A stretch of DNA of 64,000 nt from Pontederia crassipes (lineage: Eukaryota > Streptophyta > Magnoliopsida > Commelinales > Pontederiaceae): NCBI GenBank assembly GCA_030549335.1, contig CM060187.1, positions 1,550,001 to 1,614,000 on the forward strand. The letters run 5' to 3'. Shown here in pieces: positions 24,114 to 34,614 of the stretch. Position numbers and translations under genes: made by a program. Positions within the stretch are counted from its first letter, which is position 1; every line of letters starts with the position of its first letter. The notes under the pieces were generated by a model. It made no database searches. It saw only the letters and a list, made by a program, of their open reading frames with translations, and was not told the origin of the DNA.

Positions 24114-24623
24114 CTAAACATGTGGGCCATTACAATCTTTTACAAAGTACCCCCTAGCAATTACAATAACGAAACTAAGTATGATAAAAAATAGAATACA
24201 ACATCTTTGTTTCTTCAATTTTCTTTCAAAGCCCCTTGCTTCTTCCAAAGTAGTCATCAACAAATCATTCGACATTTTCAGACCCCTTTGATTTTCTTCA
24301 ACTTCATTCTCTAGTTCAACAATTCGTCTTTTCACTCTTTTATTTTCTTCCTTAAGCTTCGATATTCTGTCCAGAACTCTGCTACTCCAAACCATGCCCC
24401 TCGGACAGGTCGCTGGATCAACCCACTTGAAAAATCCGCATCCAGAACTTTGCCCTTTGTAATTGTGAAAACCGATGAATCGTCGACCAGGATTGTCCTT
24501 AGTAAAAGAATACTTTGCTCAGGAGTTGTTACCGCAGTAACACTTCACTTCATCTTCATGGATATAACCTTCTACATGACTACTGTCACTTGTGCTTTTT
24601 GTATTTGAGGAAGACGAAATCAT
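24114..24623 (-). pseudogene. MULE-carried GRF zinc-finger, coiled-coil, membrane-anchored protein
   Basis: From ATG at 24,621-24,623 (minus) the frame reads a Ser-rich start (MISSSSNTKSTSDSSHVEGY) and then a GRF-type zinc finger: CYCGNNS, a stop, AKYSFTKDNPGRRF, GFHNY, CGFFKWVDP. From about residue 75 a coiled coil follows (DRISKLKEENKRVKRRIVEL, then EVEENQRGL). Near the C-terminus is a hydrophobic segment CCILFFIILSFVIVIARGYF, and the protein ends at residue 169. Two faults are visible: the TGA after CYCGNNS, and Phe where GRF fingers usually have the third Cys. GRF domains bind nucleic acids in other proteins. The role of such small GRF genes in plant transposons is unknown. Confidence 0.72.
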
Positions 24624-25199
24624 GTCTTCAGTTTAATACTGTGCAAAAAAAATCATATTAAAAGTTTAAGAAACACATTCAAAGTGTAAGAAACCCTGAA
24701 TCAGCACAAAAAATGAGTAATACTTTCAACATTCCAATGCACATATGGTTTAGAAACATACATTGAGAAAGCAAAAACGCTAAAGATGTTAGAACAGTAC
24801 CTTCAGGAATCACGGTAAAAGGAAAAAGTTAAGTCAACTCTCGGAGGAATCGATTGCTCTAGGACAAAGTTGGCGGTCGGAGAAGAACGCCGGAGATGAA
24901 CGTCGGAGATGCACGCCGACGAAGAACCGCAGAGATCGTCGGAGCCCTAGAATCCCGTCTTCGAAAATATCAAGGGTTTTACCTATTAAAGAAGCGAAGG
25001 AATATTAGGTATATAAATCGTGAAGGGCAGGGGTACGATGGTAAAAAAATCGAATTTAACCGAAAGCTTCACGGAATTGAACAAAAGGACCAAATTGGAA
25101 AAATTGCGATAGTTTAGGTACCCAAAAAATGAAGTTCGTAGTTTGAGGTTAGATGTGGTAATTCACGATAGTTTAGGGGTGGTTAGAGGAAATAACCCT
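24624..25199 (-). promoter_or_regulatory. MULE right terminal region (promoter of the GRF gene)
   Basis: Read on the minus strand from 25,199, the end starts GGGTTATTTCCTCTAACCAC and continues through cctaaactatcgtgaatta to a GC-rich, leader-like stretch with ccgacgttcatctccggcg. A similar terminal motif occurs at both ends of the MITE at 42,419-42,908. Short open frames here are not supported as genes. Confidence 0.5.
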
Positions 25200-26187
25200 T
25201 CTTTATTTATAGAAAAGTTTTCTTCGAAAGAGTTTGATGAATCATAATTTGAATTTGAAGGGTTAAAAGTTACCTCATCGTTGTGTGCCATTAGGCATAG
25301 GTATGCTTTGTCATTAGAAAAACTAGATGAGTCACTTGACTCTTCATATTTTTTTCTTTTTCTCTTTCTGAGATATCTATTCTTTGTATTGTTTGTATAT
25401 CTTCTTGTTGACTTCTTATTCTTCTCTTTCTTCTTTACCAACTTGAGATATTTATTTAATTTTCTTATGTAGTGTGCGAGTTTCTTTTCGTCCACTTCCT
25501 CTTCACTTGAATCTTCTTCTTTTGATTTTCTTCCAGTGCTAATGTTTTCTTCTTGGGGGCTTTTTCCTCTTCATCTTCTTGGATTGAGATCTTATAGGTT
25601 AGAAGTGAACCAATTAGATCATCGAAATCCAATTTGTTTAAATATTTTTCTTCGATTACGGTCCTATTCGTATGCCATTTGGAGGAGAGAGACCTGAGAA
25701 TCTTTTTCTTTTTTTGGGAGTTAGTTCTTGGCTCGCCCAAGGAGGTTAAGTCATTCAAAATATAATTAAACTGAGCAACCATATCATTTATGGATTCATT
25801 ATCATACATTTTGAAAAGAATATGATTTAAAATATTCAATTTAGATTCTTTAACTTTGTCAGTTCTTTCATAAGTAGTGATGAACTTCTCCCAAATCTCG
25901 GTTGCAGTTTCACAACTTGAAATCTGATTAAACTCTGTTGAATCCAAAGCACAATAAAAAAATATTTTTGACTTTCCAACCAAGTTTTGCAAAAATATTT
26001 TCTCTTTCATTATAGGTAATTTTTCATGAAAATAATAATATTTTTCAATGATGTCCCACATGTCAATATCAATAGAACAAATGTATGCTTGAATTTTAAT
26101 TTTCCAATATGCGAAATTTGATGCATTTAAAAGGGGAGGACGACTAATTGATTGTCCTTCGGCAAACCTAAATCCACTTGATGCCAT
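25200..26187 (-). pseudogene. copia gag (UBN2 type), N-terminal two-thirds, one frameshift
   Basis: From ATG 26,187 (minus) 240 codons are open: MASSGFRFAEGQSISRPPLL, then NFAYWKIKIQAYI, DMWDIIEKYY, ATEIWEKFITTYE, LTSLGEPR and DFDDLIGSLLTYKI, the hallmarks of plant copia gag (DUF4219/UBN2). Near 25,470-25,495 the frame slips by one. It continues as DEKKLAHYIRKLNKYLKLVK with a Lys/Arg-rich stretch and a Ser-rich segment to SFEENFSINKE, where the MULE begins. It is the best-preserved gag in the window. Confidence 0.87.
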
Positions 26188-26293
26188 AGCTCTTAAGATG
26201 GTTAAATCTTTAAAATAATATGATTAAATCTTAAAAAGATTGAATTTAAAATGATTAAATATTCAAACAAGAGCAACTTGCTCTAATACCAAT

Positions 26294-27483
26294 TGTAGGA
26301 TCCCAAAGGGAACCAAGAAAGGGGGGGTGAGTTGATGTTCAATTCAAAAAGGTCGATTGCACAAAAAATCATCGCAGAAGCTTAAAGTTGATTCTTAAAA
26401 CCCTTTTTAAATTAATATAATTTAGATTATATCACAATCATAATATAGAAAAAAGAGAGAGAGAATCAAACACAAGCACACGGTGGTTGTTGACGAGGTT
26501 CGGCCACACCTTGGCCTACGTCCCCACTCCGACTTCTCAACCTCGAGATCGTCGGAGATTCCACTAAACTCTTCCTTAATTCCAAATTGGACAAGAAAGA
26601 ACTCCCTTTACATCAATCATATTTTCTCCGCTTCAAGAGGCAAGGGAACCTCTCCTTCTAGGAAGCTAATCTTTTCTCTCGCTCAAGAAGTAAGATTTGG
26701 AACCTCTTTCACACAAGAACTCTCACAATCTTTCTGAAAATAATTTCTCTCTTTTACAATAGACACTCACAAGATGAGAAGAGAGAAAGAAAAGAAAACT
26801 TAAAATGATAACTTCAAGGAAAAAGATCTTCTTTTAATTTCTTGAAGTTTTGCTTCAATGCTTGGATGGGTGCCTTTGTTTCTAGCTTTGGCACTCCTTT
26901 TATATGCTCAATGTGGAGAAAATTTATTCAGAATTTATTTCATAATTTTATCCTTCAAAATTGATCGTTACTGTCAATTTGATCAGGAGGCTGGACGACC
27001 GCACATTTGGACCGGTCGATCGGTCCATGTGACTATTGTGCGTTTCCTTCAGCTTCTGCACTTGTCAGCCGACCAGTCCATCGATTGGTACATCGACTGG
27101 TATCATCTCAATGTCAATCGGGGCAGGATCAGTATACATCGGTCGACTGGCATCTCCTATTCGGTCGATCGGTATTGTCTCGATCAGCCTTCTTTGCTTC
27201 GTCCGACAGGTAGACCAACCTGCACTATTTTGAGCATACCTTTTTGCACAGTTATCCAAATTAGATAATTTTGGATTCTATGGATAGCTAAGATGATTCT
27301 CTACAACTTTGATATTTATGATTCATCCAGAATCTAATAAAATCATAGTCAATTATTTTAATCAAAGTGTAGTGCAGAGAGTTATCTCTTTTTCTTTAAA
27401 CTTTTTCAATATTTAACTTTAATATTTCGAAGTTTATATCATCAAAATATAATTTAATATGCCATTAAAAATTTGCTCCAACA
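26294..27483 (-). repeat. 5' LTR of the minus-strand copia (family A)
   Basis: A 1,190-bp LTR with ends tgtaggatccc and gctccaaca. It matches the LTR at 10,263-11,449 in inverse orientation. It includes the gatcggt-rich block at about 26,990-27,200, which explains the overlapping open frames there. Confidence 0.85.
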
Positions 27484-28506
27484 ATGTCTTCTTCAAATGC
27501 AACTCCCAATAGCAATTGTTCGTCTACAAGTATAAAACTAAATAAGGTTAAAGGCATATTCATTAACGAGGCAGAAGATTCAACTCAATATAACATGCGC
27601 TACAAAAACATATGCTTTAAAATTGAGCAACAAAAAGAGTCAAATTTTAAAGATGAGTTGATTGCTAAACTATTGTTTAATAAGATTTTTTATTGTGATT
27701 GTGAAGATAATTCCAATATCTTTATCTTCAAAATAGTCACTTATTTTACAAATAAAATTGTTTCATTATAGGCATCCAAATTGACACTAGCATGCATCAT
27801 TCAAGAAGTGAGCAAGGTGACGAAGGTTGTATTATCATTTTTCTTCAATGTATAAGTTTAGCAATTTCAATGAAAGTTATACCATAACTTATATTTATTT
27901 AATTAATCATTTGTATTTAAATTATTATTTTATATAGCAAGATAAATGGATTCTCATATTATGTACAATTTAATAAATAAATTAATTGATTTTAGAACTC
28001 TATATATTAAAATAACTCGGTCTTTTCATGTTGGTCTTCTTCCTTCTAACTTAGTTTTCCATTCAATATTGCATGGTCCATGGGAGTTGGGTAAATAAAT
28101 GTAATTTTTGAAAAAATTCTAACCCAAAATATTCTTTAATCTTTTTATAATTTGAACATTAAAATAACAATGGAATCATATAGTTATGGCAACTAAAAAT
28201 TTTCTTACATGTTTTAATATTAGAAGTAATGAGTATTTCCACTATTATTATGGTACTATTACTTTTGCCACAAATCTCATTAAAGTATCATTGCATATAT
28301 GTATGGAAAATAGTAATTTATACCTTTTTATTACATTAAAAGCAGACCACATGCAAGAATGCACAAAAGATCAAACCGAAAACAACTTCGAAGGTATATT
28401 GGTTAATCACTATATAATTAATCTATATTATTTTTTTTGTACATAAAAATTGAAAATCAATATATAATTTAAATATCACTAATTTAGTTTTTTAAATATT
28501 TTTAGA
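27484..28506 (+). pseudogene. Unassigned open stretches upstream of Helitron Rep
   Basis: An open frame from ATG 27,484 reads MSSSNATPNSNCSSTSIKL, then NKVKGIFINEAEDSTQYN, and stops near 27,771. A second stretch at 28,186-28,395 (MATKNFLTCFNIRSNEYF) is followed by a GTATATT donor-like site. They lie on the same strand just before recognisable Rep exons and could be its 5' exons or unrelated. No domain is recognised. Confidence 0.3.
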
Positions 28507-29580
28507 AGATGACATTGAGCCTATGGGGATATGTTATGAAGGTACATATATTGTTATGTCCCATCATTTGAATGACCATATTGTAAACAAATTATGAATG
28601 TTTTTTTTTACATTTATAGGTTATTGGGATATAGGAGATCCAGTTTGTGAATGCAAAGATTGTGGAGCATATTTTTAGTATGAAGAAAGAATTAACAAGC
28701 GAAGCAAATCCAAAAAAGATGAGAATTTTTTATGTTGTTGCCATGGAAAAATAAAGTTACCAATTCCAAAAGAGCCTCCTCAAGTTTTATTACAACTATT
28801 GTTTGGAACAAGTTAGAAATTAATTAATGGTAACAAATATTATTACCATTAAAAGTACATATTTATCATTTTTCACTCTTTTTAACATGTCATAAAATAT
28901 TAGGAGTTATAATTATGTGTTTTCATTTACCTCAATGGGAGGTAAAGTCGATACATCTATCAATCAAACATCTGGACCAAGAATATTTCGATTATATGAC
29001 CAAAACTATCATTAGATTGGAAGTTTGTGGCCTCTCAAAGGATCAATTCCAAAATTTACACAATTATATATTTTTTATATGGAAAATGAAGTGGAAAATA
29101 GAATACACACAGCGAGGTTGGTATTCTAATTTTCTAAATAATCGTATGAATTTATTTATTTTTCACATTATTAAAGTCCTTTAGTATACTTATTGGAATT
29201 TATAAACTTTTTTGCAATAGTGGTCAAAATACAAATAAACTTCATGTCGAGATAGTTGTTATATTGAAACAAATGCTTGATGAGCACAATGCTTTAGCAA
29301 AAAACTTTAGAATGGTAAGGCTAAGATTTCAAGAGAACATAGGCTCCAATATTAAACTTAGATTGATTGGAAAAAGAAATGGAAGGAGATACAATTTACC
29401 AACAATTTCAGAAGTGGCTGCTTTGATAGTAGGGGATTTTGAACCTTCAATAGGTGATAGAGATATTATTATTAAAACACAATCTGGACAATTACAAAGA
29501 ATAAATGAATTAAATGCTGCCTATTTAAGTTTGCAATACCATTTGCTTTTTTCATATGCTGAAGATGGTTATAGAGAAGA
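28507..29580 (+). pseudogene. Helitron Rep protein, N-terminal zinc-finger region
   Basis: Exons on the + strand show the N-terminal region conserved in plant Helitron Rep/helicases. GYWDIGDPVCECKDCGAYF is followed by EERINKRSKSKK, CCCHGKIKLPIPKEPP, GGKVDTSINQTSGPRIFRLY, GSLWPLKGSIPKFTQLYIF and, after an intron-like gap, MLDEHNALAKNFRMVR, then IKLRLIGKRNGRRYNLP, SEVAALIVGDF, GDRDIIIKTQSG, LQRINELN and SYAEDGYRED. The spacing and order fit the family. Stops in place of Trp codons occur (for example after CGAYF). The frame is cut at 29,580 by a solo LTR. Confidence 0.85.
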
Positions 29581-31658
29581 TGTAACAACCAACAAAAAGA
29601 TAAAAAAAAGGAGAAAAGAAAACAAATCGTGATGGGTGGCCGAGCAAGCACATGGGAGATTTAAAAAAAAATCAAATCCCACTCAAAGTTTGAAAGGAAA
29701 GAAAATTAAATCTAATCTCTTCAAATTTAATTTTGAGAAGAAGATTAGATTAAAACAAAACCTTTTATAAACCCTCTCTCAACCCTCACGATCTCTCTCT
29801 CCCTCCCTGTTCGTCCCTTCCAGCCGTGAGCAGAGACGAACAAGCACCCGGAGAAAGAGCACAGGGAGTGCAGAGGGAAATACGGGGGTTCGGTCGATAG
29901 CTTTTCCGACGAGCCAAGCGAGTATCAATTGCGATTACAGGTGGGTGAATCGAAATCACCTTGCATGACCTCTGAATCATCTCAGTTCATGCCCGAATCG
30001 TTATGAATAGAAGATGAATATGATTCAAGTTATTGTTTTTAATTGTTTGATTTCTTGAATTCTTTGATTGGTTGATTGTTGCATGCATAGTTATTTCTGT
30101 TTGTTATATTTTTATTGATTGCTAGGATCTAAGATTTAGAGTAGGGCGAAAGTACGTAGGGGGGGATTCCGTTTTCGGTTTTATAACGCAACCTAATTTT
30201 AAAGTAGAAGTATTACGGCCGTAAATTTGTATGGCCGTAATTTTCTTACGGTTGAGAAAAGGATGGAGAGAAAGAAAGCGGAGATGGATTGGCCGTAAGA
30301 GAATTAAAAAAAAAGAAAAAGAGATGAAGCTTACGGCCGTAATGCAATAGGGGTAAACTTTACGGCCGTAATCGAATAGAGAGGTAGGATTTTACGGCCG
30401 TAAGGTGAAGGAATTCCTCGGGCGTAAAAATTCAAAGAATTAGGGTTTTACGGCCGTAAGGTGAAGGAATTTCTCGGGCATAAAAATCCAAAGAATTAGG
30501 ATTTTACGGCCGTAAGGTGAAGGAATTCCTCAGGCGTAAAAATCCAAAGAATTAGGGTTTTTACGGCCGTAAGGTGAAGGAATTCCTCGGGCGTAAAAAT
30601 CCAAAGAATTAGGATTTTACGGCCGTAAGGTGAAAGAAATTCTTCGGGCATAAAAATCCAGAGAATTAGGGTTTTACGGCCGTAAGGTAAAGGGGATTCT
30701 TCGGGCAAAAAAAAATCCAGAAGAGGTGAGGGCGTAAAATCCAGCAAAATTCACCCATTAGTCTCTCTTTATTTTGATATGAACATTATTGATTTTCTTA
30801 TAATTCCAACATGAACTCTTTGTCTTGATTTACCTCATACCGATCATATCTCCTTCATCACATGATACAAAGAATGAAAAGATACTAAAAGTGATTAATA
30901 AGTTCAGATGAAAGATTAATGATGGGTTGCTAGTCCAAGCCAAGTGCATCAAGATAAGGGTCGCTCCTTGGTCATGGTTTGATCACCCATTGATCCGCAC
31001 AAGACCGTATCGTTTGCTGGGCATACCCCAAGAATTAAAGGCACCTCAAAGTCACCCTGATTGCTAATTAATAACCAAGATCAAGAAGCAAGTTCAAGTC
31101 AAGTCAAGTATGCCATGATTCCAAGTTTACTATGTATTATTGATCCTCATGATTCATGATATCGCTGATCTTATTCTTATTATGACCCACGATACTGATA
31201 TGTTATCTTTCACGTTCAAGTTAAGCATGATTATTTACCGTTGATTATTATATTCATGTCATGCATTGTATATCATGTGGTTTCCCACTAGGCTGTAAAG
31301 CTTACGGGAGGACCTCCTCCCCTGTGTCTGATTTCCACAGGACCAGGTCAGTAACGTGGTGGAGTAGGCGTGTGGTGATGATGCTCTGGCGATAGGACAG
31401 CACATGAACCATAGGGCTTTTAGAGTGTTATTTAGTTTTCATTTACCTTCCGCATTTTAGATTCATGATGTAGAACTTATTTTATTTCTTTTAGACTTCC
31501 GCAATTAAAGTTATAATTTATCTTCATTTCTTTTCTTCCGCTGACGTGTCTCGGTTCTTGACTGAGATATGGTCAATATTATGGTCAAGTTATAGCATGA
31601 CGTAGCGTCTCCAGATTGGTCTTCGCCACGTGGCGGGGGTCGATTTGGGGGCGTTATA
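29581..31658 (+). mobile_element. Solo LTR of a gypsy-type retrotransposon (+ strand), 2.08 kb, inside Rep
   Basis: It begins TGTAACAACC and ends GGGGGCGTTATA. It is bounded by a perfect 5-bp duplication, GAAGA (29,576-29,580 and 31,659-31,663). A TATA-like tttataaaccc lies at about 29,764-29,774, followed by a CT-rich leader. No retroviral-type coding sequence is present. Deleting the insert and one GAAGA restores an uninterrupted Rep frame (..GYRED to ISLTQHTE..). It therefore inserted into a coding exon, while the exon was still recognisable. Confidence 0.93.
30213..30690. repeat. Array of TTACGGCCGTAA palindromes; six tandem ~56-bp units
   Basis: The perfect 12-bp palindrome TTACGGCCGTAA occurs nine times: at 30,213, 30,331, 30,360, 30,392, 30,448, 30,504, 30,561, 30,617 and 30,674. 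The last six are spaced 56 or 57 bp and lie in a tandem unit containing gtgaaggaattcctcggg and aaaatccaaagaattagg. It is part of the solo LTR, upstream of its 3' third. The minus-strand open frame across it is repeat sequence. Confidence 0.92.
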
Positions 31659-31663
31659 GAAGA

Positions 31664-33528
31664 TATCTCATTAACTCAACATACTGAATCTAATGAGGAA
31701 AAAAATGTTTGCATGCGAGAATATTTTTCTTACAAGATACTAGAAAGGAAATATGAAGTTCCAACTATTATGTGTTCAAGAAAATTATTTCAACAATTCT
31801 TAGTTGATGCATATAATCATCTCGCTTGAAATTTCTTAGAGTTCATCAAAAGCATTTAAGGGCTGACATTTACAAAGGACTAGCTAATGCTCTTTTACGA
31901 GGTGACACTATTCCTTCTTCTCAGGAAAAAGAATAATTCTACCTTCTAGTTTTATAAGTGGAGCACGATACATGATTCAAAACTATCAAGATGCTCTGAC
32001 AATTTGCAAATGGGCTGGATATCCCAATCTCTTCATTATGTTTACTTTCAATTCACAATGGCCAGAGATTTGTAGATATGTAAATACTAGAGGGTTGAAG
32101 CTTGAAGATCGGCCATATATTTTACCTAGAGTTTTCAAAATGAAATTGGATTGCTTATTAAAAGAATTTCGTGACAATAAATTTTTTGGAGAAATAAACG
32201 CAGGTAAAATTTTCAACTTTAACAAATTTAATAACTATAATGTTCTTGAATTTCTCAAAAGTTATAGTGTCTTTATATATTCAATTAATGTACACATTTA
32301 TTTAATAATTTTATTTCATTGCAGTGATATATACAATTGAGTTTCAAAAATGTGGGTTGCCTCATGCTCATATATTACTTTTTCTTCACGAGCACAATAA
32401 ATTTCCAACTACAAAGGATATTGATCGAATAATGTTGGCTGAAATACCTAATGAGTTATCAGATCCTCTTGATTATAGTGCTGTGAAATTTTTCATGTTG
32501 CATGGTTCTTGTGGTGTTATAAAAAAATCTTCTCCTTGCATGCAAAATGGCAGTTGTACTAAGCATGTTCCAAGAAAATTTGTACAGTCAACTTCAATTG
32601 ATGAAGATGGCTATCCAGTTTATAGAAGAAGAGATAATGGCAGAAAAATCAAGAAATTTTGTGTTGACTTAGATAGCAGGTACATAGTGCCACACAATCA
32701 TTTCTTATTATTAAAGTATGGTGCTCATATCAATGTAGAATGGTGCAATCAATTAAGATCAATTAAATAATTATTTAAGTATGTTAATAAAGGACATGAT
32801 CATATTTTTGTTGCTTTCTCAAAAAGTGCACATGAGGAAAGTTCATCTGATGTAGATGAAATCAATATGTATTATGATTGTCGATATATATCACCATGCG
32901 AAGTTGCTTGGAGAATTTTTTGCTTCCCTATTCATAGAGAACCTCCTTTTGAAAGGTTAGTTTTTCATCTTCCAAATGAATAGAATATTATATTCTCTGA
33001 TGATGATCCAATTGATGTTGTTGTCAATTGACCAAACGAATTAATGTTTTTAAGTTGGTTTGAAGCAAATAAAATGTTTCTTGAAGCTAGAGGACTAACA
33101 TATGTAGAATTTTCCCTAAAGTTTGTGTGGAAAAAAAAAAGCATTAAAAAGATGGGAAAAAAGAAAAACAAATGGATTTTCCATTGGAAGGATTTCCTTT
33201 ACTGCCAACTGAGCTATATTATTTGCAACTATTATTGAATGTCATAAAGGGTCCAACTTCCTATGAAGATCTTAGAACAATCAATGGTAATGTACATGAC
33301 TCATTTAAGGATGCATGTTATGCACTTGACTTATTAGATGATGACAAAGAATACATAGATGCTATAAACAAAGCAAGTCAATGGGGTATGCCATCTTATC
33401 TAAGACAATTGTTTGCAATGTTATTGTAATAAAATTCGATGTCACAACTAGAAAATGTTTGGGAGAGAACATGGCCATTGTTATCTGATAATTTCCTTCA
33501 TGAAGAAAGAATAATGTTAAACAATCAA
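31664..33528 (+). pseudogene. Helitron Rep catalytic (HUH/Y2) domain and pre-helicase region
   Basis: The frame resumes after the solo LTR and shows the Helitron_like_N domain: ALTICKWAGYPNLFIMFTFN and DRPYILPRVFKMKLDCLLKE. After an intron (about 32,205-32,324) comes the HUH motif FQKCGLPHAHILLFL, which binds metal in rolling-circle nucleases. KFCVDLDSRYIVPHN and LLKYGAHINVEWCNQ follow. At the Y2 site the sequence reads IK, stop (TAA 32,768-32,770), LFKYVNKGHD: the first tyrosine codon is now a stop. Downstream are CRYISPCEVAWRIFCFPIH and further stops, then LPTELYYLQLLLNVIKGP and a donor at 33,528. A poly-A run near 33,128 shifts the frame. Confidence 0.9.
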
Positions 33529-33687
33529 GGTATATATATATATATGTAATTATGTTGGCGTGTTATATTTATTACTAAATTATTATTGTACTAAAGTCTC
33601 AAATAATTTATTTTAAATTTTATTTTCATGTTTATATATTAATGTCATTATTATTCTAACTCCATAAATTTTCCTTTGTTTATTTAG

Positions 33688-34045
33688 GTGTAGAGCTAAC
33701 AAATGATCAAATAAAAAATCTTTGTTTGCAAAGTTTAGAAAGAATTCTAAAAGATTGTGATAACAGCCTTCAAGATTTTTCATCTATGCTAAGATCTATT
33801 AACAATGAAGAAGTTGATTTTGGAAAGTGGCTAATCATTCATGAGTTGTGTTATAATAAATCATTTTTGCTACAGGAACATCAATTGTTATTATCGAGTT
33901 TAAAATATGAACAAAAATCAGTTTATGATAAAAGGAAGACAAAGATGTATTATTCTTTTTATATGGTCATGGAGGTACTGGTATAACTTTTATTTGGAGG
34001 ACATTGTCTTCTGGAATAAGATCAAGAGGTAAAGCGATATTGTAA
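33688..34045 (+). pseudogene. Helitron Pif1-type helicase, truncated after Walker A
   Basis: After a ttatttag acceptor the frame reads VELTNDQIKNLCLQSLERIL and ELCYNKSFLLQEHQ. Then comes the Walker A loop YGHGGTGITFIWRTLSSGIR, in which the invariant lysine (GTGKT) is isoleucine (ATA at 33,983-33,985). It stops at TAA 34,043-34,045. The remaining Pif1/RecD-type motifs, normally several hundred residues, are absent. A Helitron needs this ATPase to unwind DNA during rolling-circle transfer, so this copy cannot be autonomous. Confidence 0.87.
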
Positions 34046-34614
34046 AGAATAATGACATTTTATAAACTATACAATATTATTTGAAGAACACGTTAACAAT
34101 CAAGTTCTGCAAAAATAAAAGGAGTGAGATCAACAATGTTAAACTCAAATTAACTAATGCTATCTACCATCATTATTACGATAATTGAAGAAAAATAATA
34201 ATGTAAAAACACCCCTCAATAATATAATAAAGAGAAACCAAATAGACAGTGAACCTTGAAACAAAAGGAAAAGAATGTAAAATGAAATCCTAGATAGTTT
34301 CCTTATTAGTATTTATAAGGATTATAAATAATATTTAATGGACATGTGGCACTCACTCCTTTATCATAATGTGTGTATATTTATTTTGGTTGAGTTTCTA
34401 CAATTTTATAGTTGGTTAATTATTTAAATTAGTTATAATTGCTATAATACATAATAAATGGAGAGGTTACTACTTAAAGGTTTAAATTACTAACTCATAG
34501 GCTAATAAATTATATAATATTTTAATTAGTTATAAACACTAGATGACACATATCATAATAACAAAGTGTCAAATGTCACTTTCTCATGCAAAGTACTCTC
34601 CTTTTAATATAATA
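34046..34614 (-). mobile_element. Possible second Helitron 5' end abutting the first (minus strand)
   Basis: Read on the minus strand from about 34,613, the sequence begins tattatattaaaaggagag, then ctttgcatgagaaagtgaca. This closely parallels the 5' end at 37,489 (tattattaaaaggaggat). Head-to-tail insertion of one Helitron at the end of another would give this arrangement. The other end of this copy is not evident. The rest is AT-rich with no coding sequence. Confidence 0.35.

Larger units (their letters stand above)
22655..25200. mobile_element. Mutator-like element (MULE), left end truncated, two divergent genes
   Basis: It contains the C-terminal half of a MULE transposase on the + strand and a GRF-zinc-finger gene on the minus strand. 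The right end, read inward on the minus strand, begins GGGTTATTTCCTCTAACC, then aaactatcg, a layout like a MULE terminal inverted repeat. The sequence ends in copia gag (SINKE..). The left end joins gag directly within the transposase, near CDLISNNISESF, so the left terminal repeat and transposase N-terminus are lost. Flanks ttctttaat (22,619-22,627) and ttctttatt (25,199-25,207) resemble each other, but I do not rely on this. Confidence 0.7.
20341..27483 (-). mobile_element. copia element (family A), minus strand, gag only, containing a MULE
   Basis: Minus-strand LTRs lie at 20,341-21,495 (3') and 26,294-27,483 (5'). A purine tract (aaaaatggggagat on the minus strand) lies directly inside the 3' LTR, and a mutated primer site (ttggtattagagc on the minus strand, at about 26,280-26,293) directly inside the 5' LTR. 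The interior encodes gag only, with no protease, integrase or reverse transcriptase. A truncated Mutator-like element (about 22,655-25,200) splits the gag. The outer flanks ACATC and ATGTC do not match, so the insertion is old or the ends recombined. Confidence 0.82.

Noticed and set aside
22619..25207. ttctttaat/ttctttatt as the MULE 9-bp duplication
   Set aside because: The left terminal repeat is missing, and gag sequence extends to about 22,655 beyond the left copy, so this is more likely chance similarity in AT-rich DNA.
20336..27488. ACATC/ATGTC as the target duplication of the minus-strand copia
   Set aside because: Only three of five bases agree, so no duplication is claimed.
30213..30690. 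The evenly spaced palindromes as a CRISPR array
   Set aside because: The spacers are near-identical tandem sequence, not unique, and the context is a plant LTR.
30496..30747. 83-codon minus-strand frame with a repeated motif as a repeat protein
   Set aside because: It is the 56-bp palindromic array read as protein. The unit lengths vary between 56 and 57 bp, so the frame is not maintained as coding.
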